A stretch of DNA of 64,000 nt from Pseudomonas cedrina subsp. cedrina. GTDB lineage: Bacteria > Pseudomonadota > Gammaproteobacteria > Pseudomonadales > Pseudomonadaceae. The notes below the pieces were generated by a model that made no database searches, was not told where the DNA came from, and saw only the letters and a program-made list of their open reading frames with translations. The translations under genes and the position numbers were made by a program. Of the stretch, positions 9,096 to 17,374 are shown piece by piece (position 1 is the stretch's first letter; the number at the start of each line of letters is the position of its first letter). Location: assembly GCF_001983175.1 (NCBI RefSeq), contig NZ_MNPW01000003.1, positions 62,001-126,000 of the forward strand, given 5' to 3'.

Positions 9096-9758
9096 CTAAC
9101 GACGGATCGCCAGACGCTGCTCAAGATAACGGAGCAACATGGCAATGAGGTAACAGGCAGCCACGTAGAGCGCGGTCGTGACCAGCCAGGTTTCGATGAC
9201 CCGGTAGCTTTCGACGTTGATCTTGCGGGCGTAATAGGTCAGCTCCGGCACCGCGATGGCGGCGGCCAGGGAAGTGTCCTTGAACAGCGAAATGAAATTG
9301 TTCGACAGCGCCGGCAGCACGTTGCGCAGCATCACCGGCACGGTGATGTAGGCGCGGATACGCCACTCACCCAGGCCGATGGCCAACCCGGCTTCACGCA
9401 AGCCCTTGGGAATGTTCAGCAGCCCGGCGCGGAACACTTCGGTCAGGTAGGCGCCGGCGTACAGCGACAGGGTGATGATGAACGAGGGGATCTTGTCCAG
9501 GCGGATGCCCAGGCTGGGCAGCGCGAAGTAGATCAACAGGATCAGCACCAGAATCGGCGTATTGCGCACCACCGTGACGTACACCGAGGCCAGGATGCGC
9601 AACGCGCGATGCCTGGACAGCATGGCGAACGCCATCAGCAGGCCGATCACGCAGCCGATGGCGATCGACAGCAATGCCAGTTCCAGGCCCAGCCACAGCC
9701 CCGCCAGCAGGGTGTCGAAATCACGCCAGACGGCGGCAAAATTCAACTGATAGTTCAT
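9096..9758 (-). CDS. Polar amino-acid ABC transporter permease (HAAT type)
   Basis: A 220-residue inner-membrane permease, the partner of the one at 8422-9084. Family motifs are YVTVVRNTPILVLILLIYFALPSLG and the EAA loop KGLREAGLAIGLGEWRIRAYITVPVMLRNVLPALSNNF. Five hydrophobic segments are visible. It is the second gene of the transporter operon, 52 bp after the binding-protein gene, and should heterodimerise with the other permease. Confidence 0.92.
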   Translation of the reverse strand: MNYQLNFAAVWRDFDTLLAGLWLGLELALLSIAIGCVIGLLMAFAMLSRHRALRILASVYVTVVRNTPILVLILLIYFALPSLGIRLDKIPSFIITLSLYAGAYLTEVFRAGLLNIPKGLREAGLAIGLGEWRIRAYITVPVMLRNVLPALSNNFISLFKDTSLAAAIAVPELTYYARKINVESYRVIETWLVTTALYVAACYLIAMLLRYLEQRLAIRR

Positions 9759-9810
9759 GTTGGACAGTACCTGATGGAGGCGCCGCGCACGGCGCCCCGG
9801 TTTTCACGAA

Positions 9811-10659
9811 TCACTTGAACTCGACAGGGAAACCAATCGCAGGCTCCGGCAAATCCACGCCGAACCATTGCTTGAACGAGGCCTTGTAGGTCGGGAACTC
9901 CACGCCGGTCATGGCTTCATGCAGCGCCGTGTTGACGAAGTTCAGCCAGTCCTGATCGCCACGCTTGACGGCGCACGCGTAGGTCTGCGGGCTCCAGGCG
10001 TAGCTCGGGCTGCGGTAGCGGCCCGGGTTCTGCACCATCAGGTACTTGACCGAAGACTGGTCGGTGGCGGCGGCGTCGGCGCGACCGGAGTTCACGGCCT
10101 GGTACATCAGGTCGACGCTGTCGTACTGGTCGACCTTGGCCTTGGGCAGCGCCTGGTGCACCAGTTCTTCGGCGTACACGTTTTGCAGCACGGCCACGGT
10201 GACGTCGTCGCCGGCCGCCTGCAGGTCTTCAATCTCTTTGTATTTGCTGTTGTTCGGCAGCAACAGGCCGACGCCTTCGCGGTAGTACGGCAGGGTAAAC
10301 GCCACTTGCTGCGCACGGCTGGCGGTGACAGTGATGAACTGGCAACTCATGTCGACCTTGTCCGTCAGCAGGTTGGGAATGCGCGCGTCGGACGACTGCA
10401 CCACGAACTCGACCTTGCTCGGGTCGTTGAACAAGCCCTTGGCCACGATGCGGCCGATGTCGATATCAAACCCTTGTAACTTGCCATCCGCTCCCTGGAA
10501 GTGCCACGGCGCATTGGTACTGCCTGTACCCACGATCAGGTGCCCGCGTTTGAGCACATTATCGAGCTTGCTGTCCGCCGCCTGCACGAGGCTTGCGAGG
10601 GAAGCCGATGCGGCGAAGAGAAAAACACACGCTTTGAACACGGAAGGTCGGTGATGCAT
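9811..10659 (-). CDS. Amino-acid ABC transporter periplasmic substrate-binding protein (family 3)
   Basis: A 282-residue secreted binding protein. The N-terminus MHHRPSVFKACVFLFAASASLASLVQAADS is a Sec signal peptide with cleavage expected after VQA. The mature part has family-3 features: LIVGTGSTNAPWHFQGADGKLQGFDIDIGRIVAKGLF, SDARIPNLLTDKVDMSCQFITVTASRAQQVAFTLPYYREGVGLL and DLMYQAVNSGRADAAATD. I chose the ATG at 10659 because GGAG sits 8 bases before it; a GTG at 10668 is possible. It is the first gene of the minus-strand transporter operon. Ligand unknown from sequence; context points to an amino-sugar acid or D-amino acid. Confidence 0.92.
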   Translation of the reverse strand: MHHRPSVFKACVFLFAASASLASLVQAADSKLDNVLKRGHLIVGTGSTNAPWHFQGADGKLQGFDIDIGRIVAKGLFNDPSKVEFVVQSSDARIPNLLTDKVDMSCQFITVTASRAQQVAFTLPYYREGVGLLLPNNSKYKEIEDLQAAGDDVTVAVLQNVYAEELVHQALPKAKVDQYDSVDLMYQAVNSGRADAAATDQSSVKYLMVQNPGRYRSPSYAWSPQTYACAVKRGDQDWLNFVNTALHEAMTGVEFPTYKASFKQWFGVDLPEPAIGFPVEFK

Positions 10660-10683
10660 GACAAGCACTCCAGGGGTTGTGTA

Positions 10684-10699
10684 TTCCGCTATACCGGAA
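10684..10699 (-). promoter_or_regulatory. Palindrome and possible sigma-70 promoter before the transporter operon
   Basis: TTCCGctatacCGGAA is a 5+5 bp palindrome 25-40 bases before the binding-protein ATG. On the minus strand it overlaps a weak promoter: TTGTTA as -35 and TATAGC as -10 with a 15-base spacer. Size and position suit an IclR-type operator, but no binding data can be read from sequence. Confidence 0.4.
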
Positions 10700-10981
10700 C
10701 TTAGTATGTAACAACGGAATAGACAGCAGAAAGTGTGCCACAGGCAGTAATAGGAAAACAGGCAGACGGTAAATACGTTAGGAATCAGCTACATAAACAC
10801 TGATAGCGAATAAGGCGTTGCGCCAGCATCTGGAATCAATTTGCTACCCAAGGCCCCACGCCGCCGTGACAGGCCCCACACGGGTGCGCCACTGCCGCGT
10901 TACCGTGCACGCCGGCGATGGAAAAATCCCCGCGCTGCGCTAGCCTTGGCGGAGACAGGTCGAATAAAGGACGACGCCTTG
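10700..10981. other. Divergent intergenic region, no gene seen
   Basis: About 280 bp between the divergent transporter operon and the small secreted-protein gene. I see no credible ORF, repeat or strong hairpin. It should carry the promoter of the plus-strand gene at 10982. Confidence 0.5.
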
Positions 10982-11230
10982 ATGAAGTTCAGTCTCACCC
11001 TGCTTGTGCTCAGCTTCCTGGCCACGGGCAGCGCCTGGGCGAGCAATGATCGTCGCGAGTGCAAGGCAGAGCTGCGCAAGCTCAATGAAGCCTTGAGCAC
11101 CAACTACACCAGCCAGAATCACCATGGTTATCGCCAGGCAAAGGCCTCAAGGGACAACCTGGAATACAAGAAATGCGCAAGCCAGGCGCGCAAGGCCCGT
11201 GAACGCGTGGAACGTAAAGGGGACCTGTGA
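10982..11230 (+). CDS. Small secreted protein of unknown function
   Basis: An 82-residue protein with a clear signal peptide (MKFSLTLLVLSFLATGSAWA, cleavage after AWA). The mature part is about 62 residues, lysine/arginine-rich and predicted helical, with two cysteines (in RRECKAEL and YKKCASQ) that could form a disulfide in the periplasm. I do not recognise the family. The longer open frame upstream of this ATG has no signal-peptide logic and is not preferred. The next plus-strand gene begins 67 bp downstream. Confidence 0.7.
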   Translation: MKFSLTLLVLSFLATGSAWASNDRRECKAELRKLNEALSTNYTSQNHHGYRQAKASRDNLEYKKCASQARKARERVERKGDL

Positions 11231-11297
11231 AGGTTGACAGTAGACCAGGAGGCATTTCCACCTTAGCGTAAGCCAGGGAACGATACGGAGACGCCCG

Positions 11298-11687
11298 ATG
11301 AGCTACGCCAACGCGGTGATTGAAGACAAGGCGGCATTCGAGCGTGCACTGGACACCCCCGAGCCGGTGTTCGTGGTGTTTTTTTCACACGATTGCCCAG
11401 CATGCACGGACGCGATGCCGCGCTTTATGCGCATCAGCAAGCGCTACGGAGCCCGGGTTAAAATCCTGATCCTTGACTGCTGCAATACGCCACGCCACCC
11501 CAGCGTCAAAAGCATTCCAATACTGCTGGTCTACCAGGACCAAACACTGCGTCAAACCATTCCCGGACTAGGGGAGGAAGCGCTTGAAATCGCCTTCAAG
11601 CGCTTCACTGGCGATTGCGTTACGCGGCAGGTATCGGCACCAGAACAACCTGCGTCACCCGCCGCTCCTCCACCGCCGCCACCTTGA
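11298..11687 (+). CDS. Thioredoxin-fold protein with a CPAC motif
   Basis: A 129-residue protein that looks like a minimal thioredoxin: [38 protein letters not shown], then the cis-proline region [13 protein letters not shown]. The redox motif is CPAC rather than CGPC, and an extra CC pair follows in the LILDCCN strand. No signal peptide is seen. The C-terminal 20 residues are an Ala/Pro tail ending in a run of prolines; this tail is encoded antisense to the last codons of the convergent TerC gene (overlap 11620-11687). The substrate is unknown. Confidence 0.7.
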   Translation: MSYANAVIEDKAAFERALDTPEPVFVVFFSHDCPACTDAMPRFMRISKRYGARVKILILDCCNTPRHPSVKSIPILLVYQDQTLRQTIPGLGEEALEIAFKRFTGDCVTRQVSAPEQPASPAAPPPPPP

Positions 11688-13182
11688 GGCGCCACCCGTC
11701 GTAGTCCAGGCTATCGCCCACAACCGGCAGACGGTCCAACAGGCTCATCACCAAACCAGCCAAGGTCTGGTAATCCTCGGTCGCCTCGGCCTTGAAGCCG
11801 ATGCGCTGTCGAACCAGATTCAGATTCAAGGCACCATTGGCACGGAAGCCATCGCCCTCCTCGACAATATCCGGGCCCGCGATCTCACTGGCGTCCGGCA
11901 ACTCACCGGCGATGGACTCGAGAATATCGGTCATGCTCAACACGCCCATGAAGTCGCCGAATTCGTTGATCACGAACGCGATGTGAGTCGACTCCTGGCG
12001 CATCTGCTCCAAGGCATTGAGGATCGAAAAACTTTCCAGCAGGTTGATCGCCCGGCGCGCCAGGTGCGCAAGGTTCGGCTCGTTGCCGGCCAGGTATTCC
12101 TTGAGCAACTCCTTCTTGTGCACGAAGCCCAACGGCTCATCGACGGCACCGTTGCGGATCAACGGCAGCCGCGAGTAGGACGAATGCATCAATTTCAGGC
12201 GGATAGTCTCGGGATCATCCGCCAGGTCGATACAGTCGACGTTGGCCCGCGGCGTCATCAGGCTGCGGATCGGCCGTTCAGCCAGTTGCAGCACACCGCT
12301 GATCATCACGCGCTCACGTCGGTCAAACAGCGGGCCTTGCGCAGCATCCGGCTCGCCGAGCAAATCGGCAACCTCCTCGCCTACCTCTTCCACCGCCAGG
12401 CTACGCCCGCCGAGCAAACGCATCACCGCATGGGCCGTGCGTTCACGTACCGGCAACACGCCTTGCGCCGACTTCTTGCGCCGCGACCGAGCGATCTGGT
12501 TGAACACCTCGATCAGGATCGAGAAACCAATCGCCGCATACAGATAGCCCTTGGGAATATGAAAGCCCAGGCCTTCGGCGGTCAGGGCGAAACCGATCAT
12601 CATCAAAAAGCCCAGGCACAGCATGATCACTGTCGGGTGCGCATTGACGAAACGGGTCAGCGGCTTGCTCGCGATAATCATCAGGCCGATGGACACGATC
12701 ACCGCGATCATCATCACCGCCAGCTCGTCCACCATGCCCACGGCGGTAATCACCGCGTCGAGGGAGAACACCGCGTCGAGCACCACGATCTGCGCCACGA
12801 TCGGCCAGAACATCGCGTAGGCCACGTTGCCTGAACGCTGGGCCACATGCCCTTCCAGACGCTCATGCAATTCCATGGTGGCCTTGAACAGCAGGAACAC
12901 ACCGCCAAACAGCATGATCAGGTCACGGCCGGAGAAGCTCTTGTCGAACACCTCGAACAGCGGCTGAGTGAGGGTCACCAGCCAGGAAATACTCGCCAGC
13001 AGGCCCAGGCGCATCAGCAAGGCCAGGGACAAGCCGATCAACCGCGCACGGTCGCGCTGCTCCGGCGGCAGCTTGTCCGCCAGGATCGCGATAAACACCA
13101 GGTTGTCGATGCCCAGCACCAGTTCCAGCACAATCAAGGTCAACAGGCCGAGCCAGGCCGTTGGATCCGCTAACCATTCCAT
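11620..13182 (-). CDS. TerC-family membrane protein with CBS and CorC/HlyC domains
   Basis: A 520-residue protein. Residues 1-235 form the TerC integral-membrane domain with about seven hydrophobic segments ([44 protein letters not shown]). A cytoplasmic CBS pair (about 300-420, [19 protein letters not shown] ... [27 protein letters not shown]) and a C-terminal transporter-associated CorC_HlyC domain (about 435-515) follow. This architecture matches E. coli YegH/YoaE, linked by family to metal ion efflux or homeostasis. The stop-proximal 68 bp overlap the convergent thioredoxin-like gene. Confidence 0.88.
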   Translation of the reverse strand: MEWLADPTAWLGLLTLIVLELVLGIDNLVFIAILADKLPPEQRDRARLIGLSLALLMRLGLLASISWLVTLTQPLFEVFDKSFSGRDLIMLFGGVFLLFKATMELHERLEGHVAQRSGNVAYAMFWPIVAQIVVLDAVFSLDAVITAVGMVDELAVMMIAVIVSIGLMIIASKPLTRFVNAHPTVIMLCLGFLMMIGFALTAEGLGFHIPKGYLYAAIGFSILIEVFNQIARSRRKKSAQGVLPVRERTAHAVMRLLGGRSLAVEEVGEEVADLLGEPDAAQGPLFDRRERVMISGVLQLAERPIRSLMTPRANVDCIDLADDPETIRLKLMHSSYSRLPLIRNGAVDEPLGFVHKKELLKEYLAGNEPNLAHLARRAINLLESFSILNALEQMRQESTHIAFVINEFGDFMGVLSMTDILESIAGELPDASEIAGPDIVEEGDGFRANGALNLNLVRQRIGFKAEATEDYQTLAGLVMSLLDRLPVVGDSLDYDGWRLKVAAVEERRVTQVVLVPIPAA

Positions 13183-13447
13183 TTATAGAGTCTCTTCAAT
13201 CGATGTTCTGAATGCCGGGCACGGCAAGGCGCGGTCGATGGACCGGTACAAGGCTAGCAGTCGGAATACGGGATGCTTCAGAGGGAACAGCGGCAGCGGG
13301 TGTCCTGGAGAGAGACGACTGGGAGGCTCCGAGAGGGTGTTCATGCAAATCCTGCGATGACAAAAGGACTTGAATCGTACAGGCGAACAGGAAACTTCCC
13401 ACAGTCCGAAACTATTACAAGATCTGTGAACGGACCCTACCGCCATC
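13183..13447. other. Intergenic region upstream of the TerC gene, no gene seen
   Basis: About 265 bp with only unsupported short ORFs in overlapping frames and no family signature. It should carry the promoter of the minus-strand TerC gene. Base composition becomes AT-rich towards 13440, where the operator-like sites of the next locus begin. Confidence 0.5.
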
Positions 13448-13472
13448 GATCATATGATCAATAGATGAAATT
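13448..13472. promoter_or_regulatory. Operator-like element, distal copy
   Basis: A 25-bp sequence beginning GATCATATG and ending ATGAAATT. It is repeated in inverted orientation at 13583-13607 with 20 of 25 positions identical. The two sites lie 110 bp apart upstream of the polyol-binding protein gene, an arrangement that fits a regulator bridging two operators (for example a SorC/DeoR or LacI-type protein). No such regulator gene lies in the immediate neighbourhood. Confidence 0.55.
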
Positions 13473-13570
13473 AATATCAGGCTAAATACAACAAAAAACA
13501 TGCCAAACCCGGGCGGAACCGGCTTTTTATCAGGTGAAAAAGCCTATTTTGCCGTTTTTAGCGAAAGCGT

Positions 13571-13607
13571 TTGACTGATCAGAATTTCATTTGATAAACA
13601 TATGATC
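13571..13607 (+). promoter_or_regulatory. Sigma-70 promoter overlapped by the proximal operator-like element
   Basis: TTGACT (13571-13576) and GATAAA (13593-13598) are a plausible -35/-10 pair with a 16-base spacer, about 65 bases before the ATG at 13662. The inverted 25-bp operator-like copy (13583-13607; AATTTCAT ... CATATGATC) covers the -10 region, so a protein bound there would block transcription. Confidence 0.5.
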
Positions 13608-13661
13608 ACAACAAGGCAATGAACGAACGACTGACTACAACAATAAAACGGGGTTCTCATC

Positions 13662-14669
13662 ATGAAACTTGGTACGACCTTCGCCGCCGCCGCGGCCCTC
13701 TCCCTCCTCGCCAGCAGCATCGCCCTGGCCGCCGACGGCAAGACCTACAAGGTCGGCGCCGCGGTCTATGGCCTCAAGGGCCAGTTCATGCAGAACTGGG
13801 TGCGCGAGCTCAAGGAACACCCTGCCGTGAAAGACGGCACCGTGCAGTTGACGGTGTTCGACGGCAACTACGACGCGCTGACCCAGAACAACCAGATCGA
13901 AAACATGGTGACCCAGCACTACGACGCCATCCTCTTCGTGCCCATCGACACCAAGGCCGGCGTGGGCACCGTCAAGCAAGCCATGAGCAACGACGTGGTG
14001 GTCATCGCCTCCAATACGAAAGTAGCCGATGCCTCCGTACCCTACGTGGGCAACGACGACGTGGAAGGCGGTCGCCTGCAGGCCCAGGCGATGGTCGACA
14101 AGCTCAACGGCAAAGGCAATGTCGTGATCATCCAGGGGCCAATTGGCCAGTCGGCACAGATCGACCGGGAAAAAGGCGAGTTGGAGGTGCTGGGCAAGCA
14201 CCCGGACATCAAGATCATCGAGAAAAAAACCGCCAACTGGGACCGCGCCCAGGCCATGACGCTGACTGAAGACTGGCTGAACGCCCACCCCAAAGGCATC
14301 AACGGCGTAATCGCGCAGAACGACGATATGGCGCTCGGTGCCATACAGGCACTGAAATCCCACGGCTTGACCTCCAAAGACGTGCCGGTCACGTCCATCG
14401 ACGGCATGCCGGATGCGATCCAGGCGGCCAAAAAAGACGAAGTCACCACCTTCCTGCAAGACGCCCAGGCCCAATCCCAAGGCGCACTGGATGTGGCCTT
14501 GCGCGCATTGGCCGGCAGTGACTACAAGCCGCAATCGGTGATCTGGCAGCGCTACGCCAAGGACGTGAAATGGGGCGACGGCACCGCCAAGAACTACATC
14601 CTGCCCTGGGTGCCGGTGACCAACGCCAACGCCGACGCGCTGTACAAGCAAGTCAGCGGCGCCAAATAA
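13662..14669 (+). CDS. Periplasmic sugar/polyol ABC-transporter substrate-binding protein
   Basis: A 335-residue protein of the ribose-binding type (Peripla_BP_4) with signal peptide MKLGTTFAAAAALSLLASSIALA. Typical stretches are VYGLKGQFMQNWVRELKEHPAV, FDGNYDALTQNNQIENMVTQHYDAILFVPIDTKAG, VVIIQGPIGQSAQIDREKGELEVL and GVIAQNDDMALGAIQALKSHG. It captures a sugar or polyol in the periplasm for an ABC importer. No ATPase or permease gene accompanies it here; the next gene is a polyol dehydrogenase. The closest relatives I recall are binding proteins of tetritol/pentitol operons, so erythritol, threitol or a similar polyol is the inferred ligand. Confidence 0.85.
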   Translation: MKLGTTFAAAAALSLLASSIALAADGKTYKVGAAVYGLKGQFMQNWVRELKEHPAVKDGTVQLTVFDGNYDALTQNNQIENMVTQHYDAILFVPIDTKAGVGTVKQAMSNDVVVIASNTKVADASVPYVGNDDVEGGRLQAQAMVDKLNGKGNVVIIQGPIGQSAQIDREKGELEVLGKHPDIKIIEKKTANWDRAQAMTLTEDWLNAHPKGINGVIAQNDDMALGAIQALKSHGLTSKDVPVTSIDGMPDAIQAAKKDEVTTFLQDAQAQSQGALDVALRALAGSDYKPQSVIWQRYAKDVKWGDGTAKNYILPWVPVTNANADALYKQVSGAK

Positions 14670-14683
14670 GCCGTTGCCGGTTG

Positions 14684-14711
14684 ATCGCTCCCGTGCCCGC
14701 GCGGGAGCGAT
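14684..14711 (+). terminator. Intercistronic hairpin between the binding protein and dehydrogenase genes
   Basis: A 10-bp perfect stem (ATCGCTCCCG, 14684-14693, with CGGGAGCGAT, 14702-14711) closes an 8-base loop, 14 bases after the stop. There is no T run. Hairpins after binding-protein genes often stabilise the upstream message or attenuate downstream expression. Confidence 0.45.
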
Positions 14712-14737
14712 GAGTTCATCATGCTGCGAGGTCTGCC

Positions 14738-15853
14738 ATGTCCACCGTTACCGAACGCCCGCAAGATCAACTGTCCCCGGTCATCCCGAAAACCATGCAG
14801 GCCGTGGTCTGTTACGGCCCGGAAGACTATCGCCTGGAAACCGTCGATGTGCCCACGCCCGGCCCCGAGGAGATTCTCACCAAGGTCGAGCTATGCGGGA
14901 TCTGCATGGGCGACATCAAGACGTATCGCGGCGCGCCCTCGTTCTGGGGCGACGCCGAGCAACCGCGCTACGTGAAACCGCCGATGATCCCCGGCCATGA
15001 ATTTGTGTGTCGCGTGGTCGCATTAGGCCCCGGTGCGGAAAAACGCGGGGTGAAGGTCGGTGACCGGGTGATTTCCGAGCAGATCGTACCGTGCTGGGGC
15101 TGCCGCTTCTGCAACCATGGCCAGTACTGGATGTGCCAGAAGCACGACCTGTATGGCTTCCAGAACAATGTGCAGGGCGCCATGGCCCAGTACATGATCT
15201 TCACCAAGGAAGGCATCGTGCATAAAGTCCCGGATTCCATCGCGCCGGACGAAGCCATCCTGATCGAGCCGCTGGCCTGTTCACTGCACGCCGCCGAGCG
15301 TGCCAATGTGGATTTTGACGACGTGGTGGTGGTTGCCGGTGCCGGCACGCTGGGCCTGGGCATCATTGGTGCGGTGCGCATGCGCAATCCGAAGAAGCTG
15401 ATCGTGCTGGACATGAAACCCGAACGCGCCGCCCTCGCCCTGCGCATGGGTGCCGACGAAGTGTGGAACCCGGCCGAAGTCGACGTGCTGGCGAAGATTC
15501 GCGCAATCACCGACGGTTACGGTTGCGACATCTACATCGAAGCCACCGGCCACCACAAGGCGGTGAACCAGGGCCTGGCGATGCTGCGCAAGCTGGGGCG
15601 CTTCGTCGAGTTCAGCGTATTCAATGACGAAGCCACGGTGGACTGGTCGATCATTGGCGACCGCAAGGAGCTGGATGTGCTCGGCTCGCACCTGGGCCCC
15701 TACATGTACCCACGCGCCATCGACTTTATCGGCAACCGCAAGATCGACATGCGCGATGTGGTCACCCACAAATTTGCCCTGGCGGACTTCAAGGAAGCGT
15801 TTGCGGTGATGGAGCGTGGCGATAAATCGCTCAAGGTCGTACTCGAACCCTGA
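14738..15853 (+). CDS. Zinc-dependent medium-chain dehydrogenase; probable erythritol/L-threitol-type polyol dehydrogenase
   Basis: A 371-residue MDR alcohol dehydrogenase. Catalytic zinc region: CGICMGDIKTYRG and the GHEF motif; structural zinc site: CWGCRFCNHGQYWMC with four cysteines; Rossmann motif GAGTLGLGIIG. Polyol oxidation to a ketose is the expected reaction with NAD(P)+. The long N-terminus and FYGFQNN/EPLACSLHAAERANV features agree with the subgroup annotated as erythritol/L-threitol dehydrogenase, but the substrate cannot be proven from sequence. It follows the binding protein by 68 bp and is likely co-transcribed. Confidence 0.82.
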   Translation: MSTVTERPQDQLSPVIPKTMQAVVCYGPEDYRLETVDVPTPGPEEILTKVELCGICMGDIKTYRGAPSFWGDAEQPRYVKPPMIPGHEFVCRVVALGPGAEKRGVKVGDRVISEQIVPCWGCRFCNHGQYWMCQKHDLYGFQNNVQGAMAQYMIFTKEGIVHKVPDSIAPDEAILIEPLACSLHAAERANVDFDDVVVVAGAGTLGLGIIGAVRMRNPKKLIVLDMKPERAALALRMGADEVWNPAEVDVLAKIRAITDGYGCDIYIEATGHHKAVNQGLAMLRKLGRFVEFSVFNDEATVDWSIIGDRKELDVLGSHLGPYMYPRAIDFIGNRKIDMRDVVTHKFALADFKEAFAVMERGDKSLKVVLEP

Positions 15854-15897
15854 TACCGCCGCAGAACAAATGTGGGGCATAGGTATTTGCACATCTT

Positions 15898-16030
15898 TGT
15901 AGTGAGCGGGCTTGCCCCGCGCTGGGCTGCGAACCGGCCCCAGATAACGCCACCGCGAGTCCAGATAGAAACAGGTCGCCTGGTTTGGGGCGGCTTCGCC
16001 ACCCAGCGCGGGGCAAGCCCGCTCACTACA
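15898..16030. repeat. Intergenic repeat family D, copy 1
   Basis: A 133-bp element bounded by inverted TGTAGTGAGCGGGCTTGCC arms, with second inverted blocks (CGCGCTGGG ... CCCAGCGCG). Copies with the same ends occur at 25527-25675 and 48911-49046. A separate short repeat motif, TCGAATCGTCGCACCG, lies just beyond it at 16087-16102. Confidence 0.85.
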
Positions 16031-16141
16031 GAGAGGTTTTTCAACCTTTGAAAGTTGTGTAGATCCCTGTGGCCATCGCGGGCAAGTCGAATCGTCGCAC
16101 CGCGGCTCCCACATGGAGCCACCTGCATTTTCAGCAGCGGC

Positions 16142-17167
16142 TTACCAGAACCGTTGCTGGGTCAACCGGCTCCACCAGGTCAGCAGCACCCGGTCCACCG
16201 AGCCGCTGGCCGCCAGGCCCACACGCTCCTGCAAGCTCTTGCGCTCGGCATAATGCAGGTGGAACACCTCGGCGGTCTTGACCTTGGTCGCCAGGTACTC
16301 GTCACTGGTTTGCAGCTCATCGACCAGTTGCTTGTCGAGCGCTGCAACACCCAGCCACACTTCTCCGGTCGCTACCTCATCGATTGCCAGCTGCGGGCGA
16401 TAACGCGAGACGAAGTTCTTGAACAGTTGATGGGTGATGTCCAGATCTTCCTGGAACTTCTCGCGGCCTTTCTCGGTGTTTTCGCCAAACACCGTGAGGG
16501 TGCGCTTGTACTCACCGGCGGTCAGCACTTCGAAGTCGATGTCGTGCTTTTTCAGCAGGCGGTTGACGTTGGGCAACTGCGCGACCACGCCGATGGAGCC
16601 CAGGATGGCGAACGGCGCGCTGATGATCTTCTCGCCAATGCACGCCATCATGTAGCCGCCGCTGGCCGCCACCTTGTCGATGCACACGGTCAACGGCACG
16701 CCCGCCTGGCGGATACGCGCCAGTTGCGAAGACGCCAGGCCGTAGCTGTGGACCATGCCGCCGCCGCTTTCCAGGCGCAGCACCACTTCGTCTTTTGGTG
16801 TGGCCAGGCTCAGCAAGGCGGTGATTTCATGGCGCAGGCTCTCAGTGGCCGAGGCCTTGATATCGCCGTCGAAATCCAACACAAACACCCGTGGCTTGGC
16901 CTCGGCTTTCTGCTTGCCCTTCTTCTTTTCGGCCTTGCCTTCAGACTTGCGCAGGGCCTTGAGCTGGTCCTTGTCGAGCAGGCTCGATTCCAGGCGTTCA
17001 CGCAGGCCCTTGTAAAAGTCATTAAGCTTGCTGACCTGCAATTGACCGGCGGATTTGCGACGACCTTTGCTGCGCAGCGCCGCGAAGCTGATCAGGACCA
17101 CCAGAATAGCGACCACCAGGGTGACGGTCTTTGCTAAAAAGCTCGCATATTCGGCCAGGAAATCCAT
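16142..17167 (-). CDS. sohB: Inner-membrane S49 peptidase SohB
   Basis: A 341-residue protein with an N-terminal membrane anchor (about residues 10-30), a charged Lys/Glu-rich linker (about 66-92), an N-terminal S49 domain and the peptidase domain. The catalytic Ser169 lies in DKVAASGGYMMACI and the general-base Lys221 in LTAGEYKRTLTVFGENTEKG, the Ser/Lys dyad of SppA/SohB proteases. Length and layout match E. coli SohB. It degrades membrane-associated peptides at the cytoplasmic-membrane/periplasm interface. It stands alone on this strand. Confidence 0.93.
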   Translation of the reverse strand: MDFLAEYASFLAKTVTLVVAILVVLISFAALRSKGRRKSAGQLQVSKLNDFYKGLRERLESSLLDKDQLKALRKSEGKAEKKKGKQKAEAKPRVFVLDFDGDIKASATESLRHEITALLSLATPKDEVVLRLESGGGMVHSYGLASSQLARIRQAGVPLTVCIDKVAASGGYMMACIGEKIISAPFAILGSIGVVAQLPNVNRLLKKHDIDFEVLTAGEYKRTLTVFGENTEKGREKFQEDLDITHQLFKNFVSRYRPQLAIDEVATGEVWLGVAALDKQLVDELQTSDEYLATKVKTAEVFHLHYAERKSLQERVGLAASGSVDRVLLTWWSRLTQQRFW

Positions 17168-17374
17168 ATTTCTCTCTATTCAGGACAATGATTTTGATGT
17201 GCGCCAGGCGCGCAATGGCCCAAGCATACCGACGGGGCCGCGTTCGGGCCAGTGATCAAACCGCCAGCAAGCCGGTCTCCAACAGGCTTTTAAAACAAGC
17301 GTATGTTTTTCCATTGACAGCTTGAAGGCATCCTCATAACCTCGCCTGACTTTCAACGTACCGGGTGAGCGGAC

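Noticed and set aside
13183..13446. 87-residue minus-strand ORF before the TerC gene
   Set aside because: No ribosome-binding site, no family resemblance, and it fills the region where the TerC promoter is expected.
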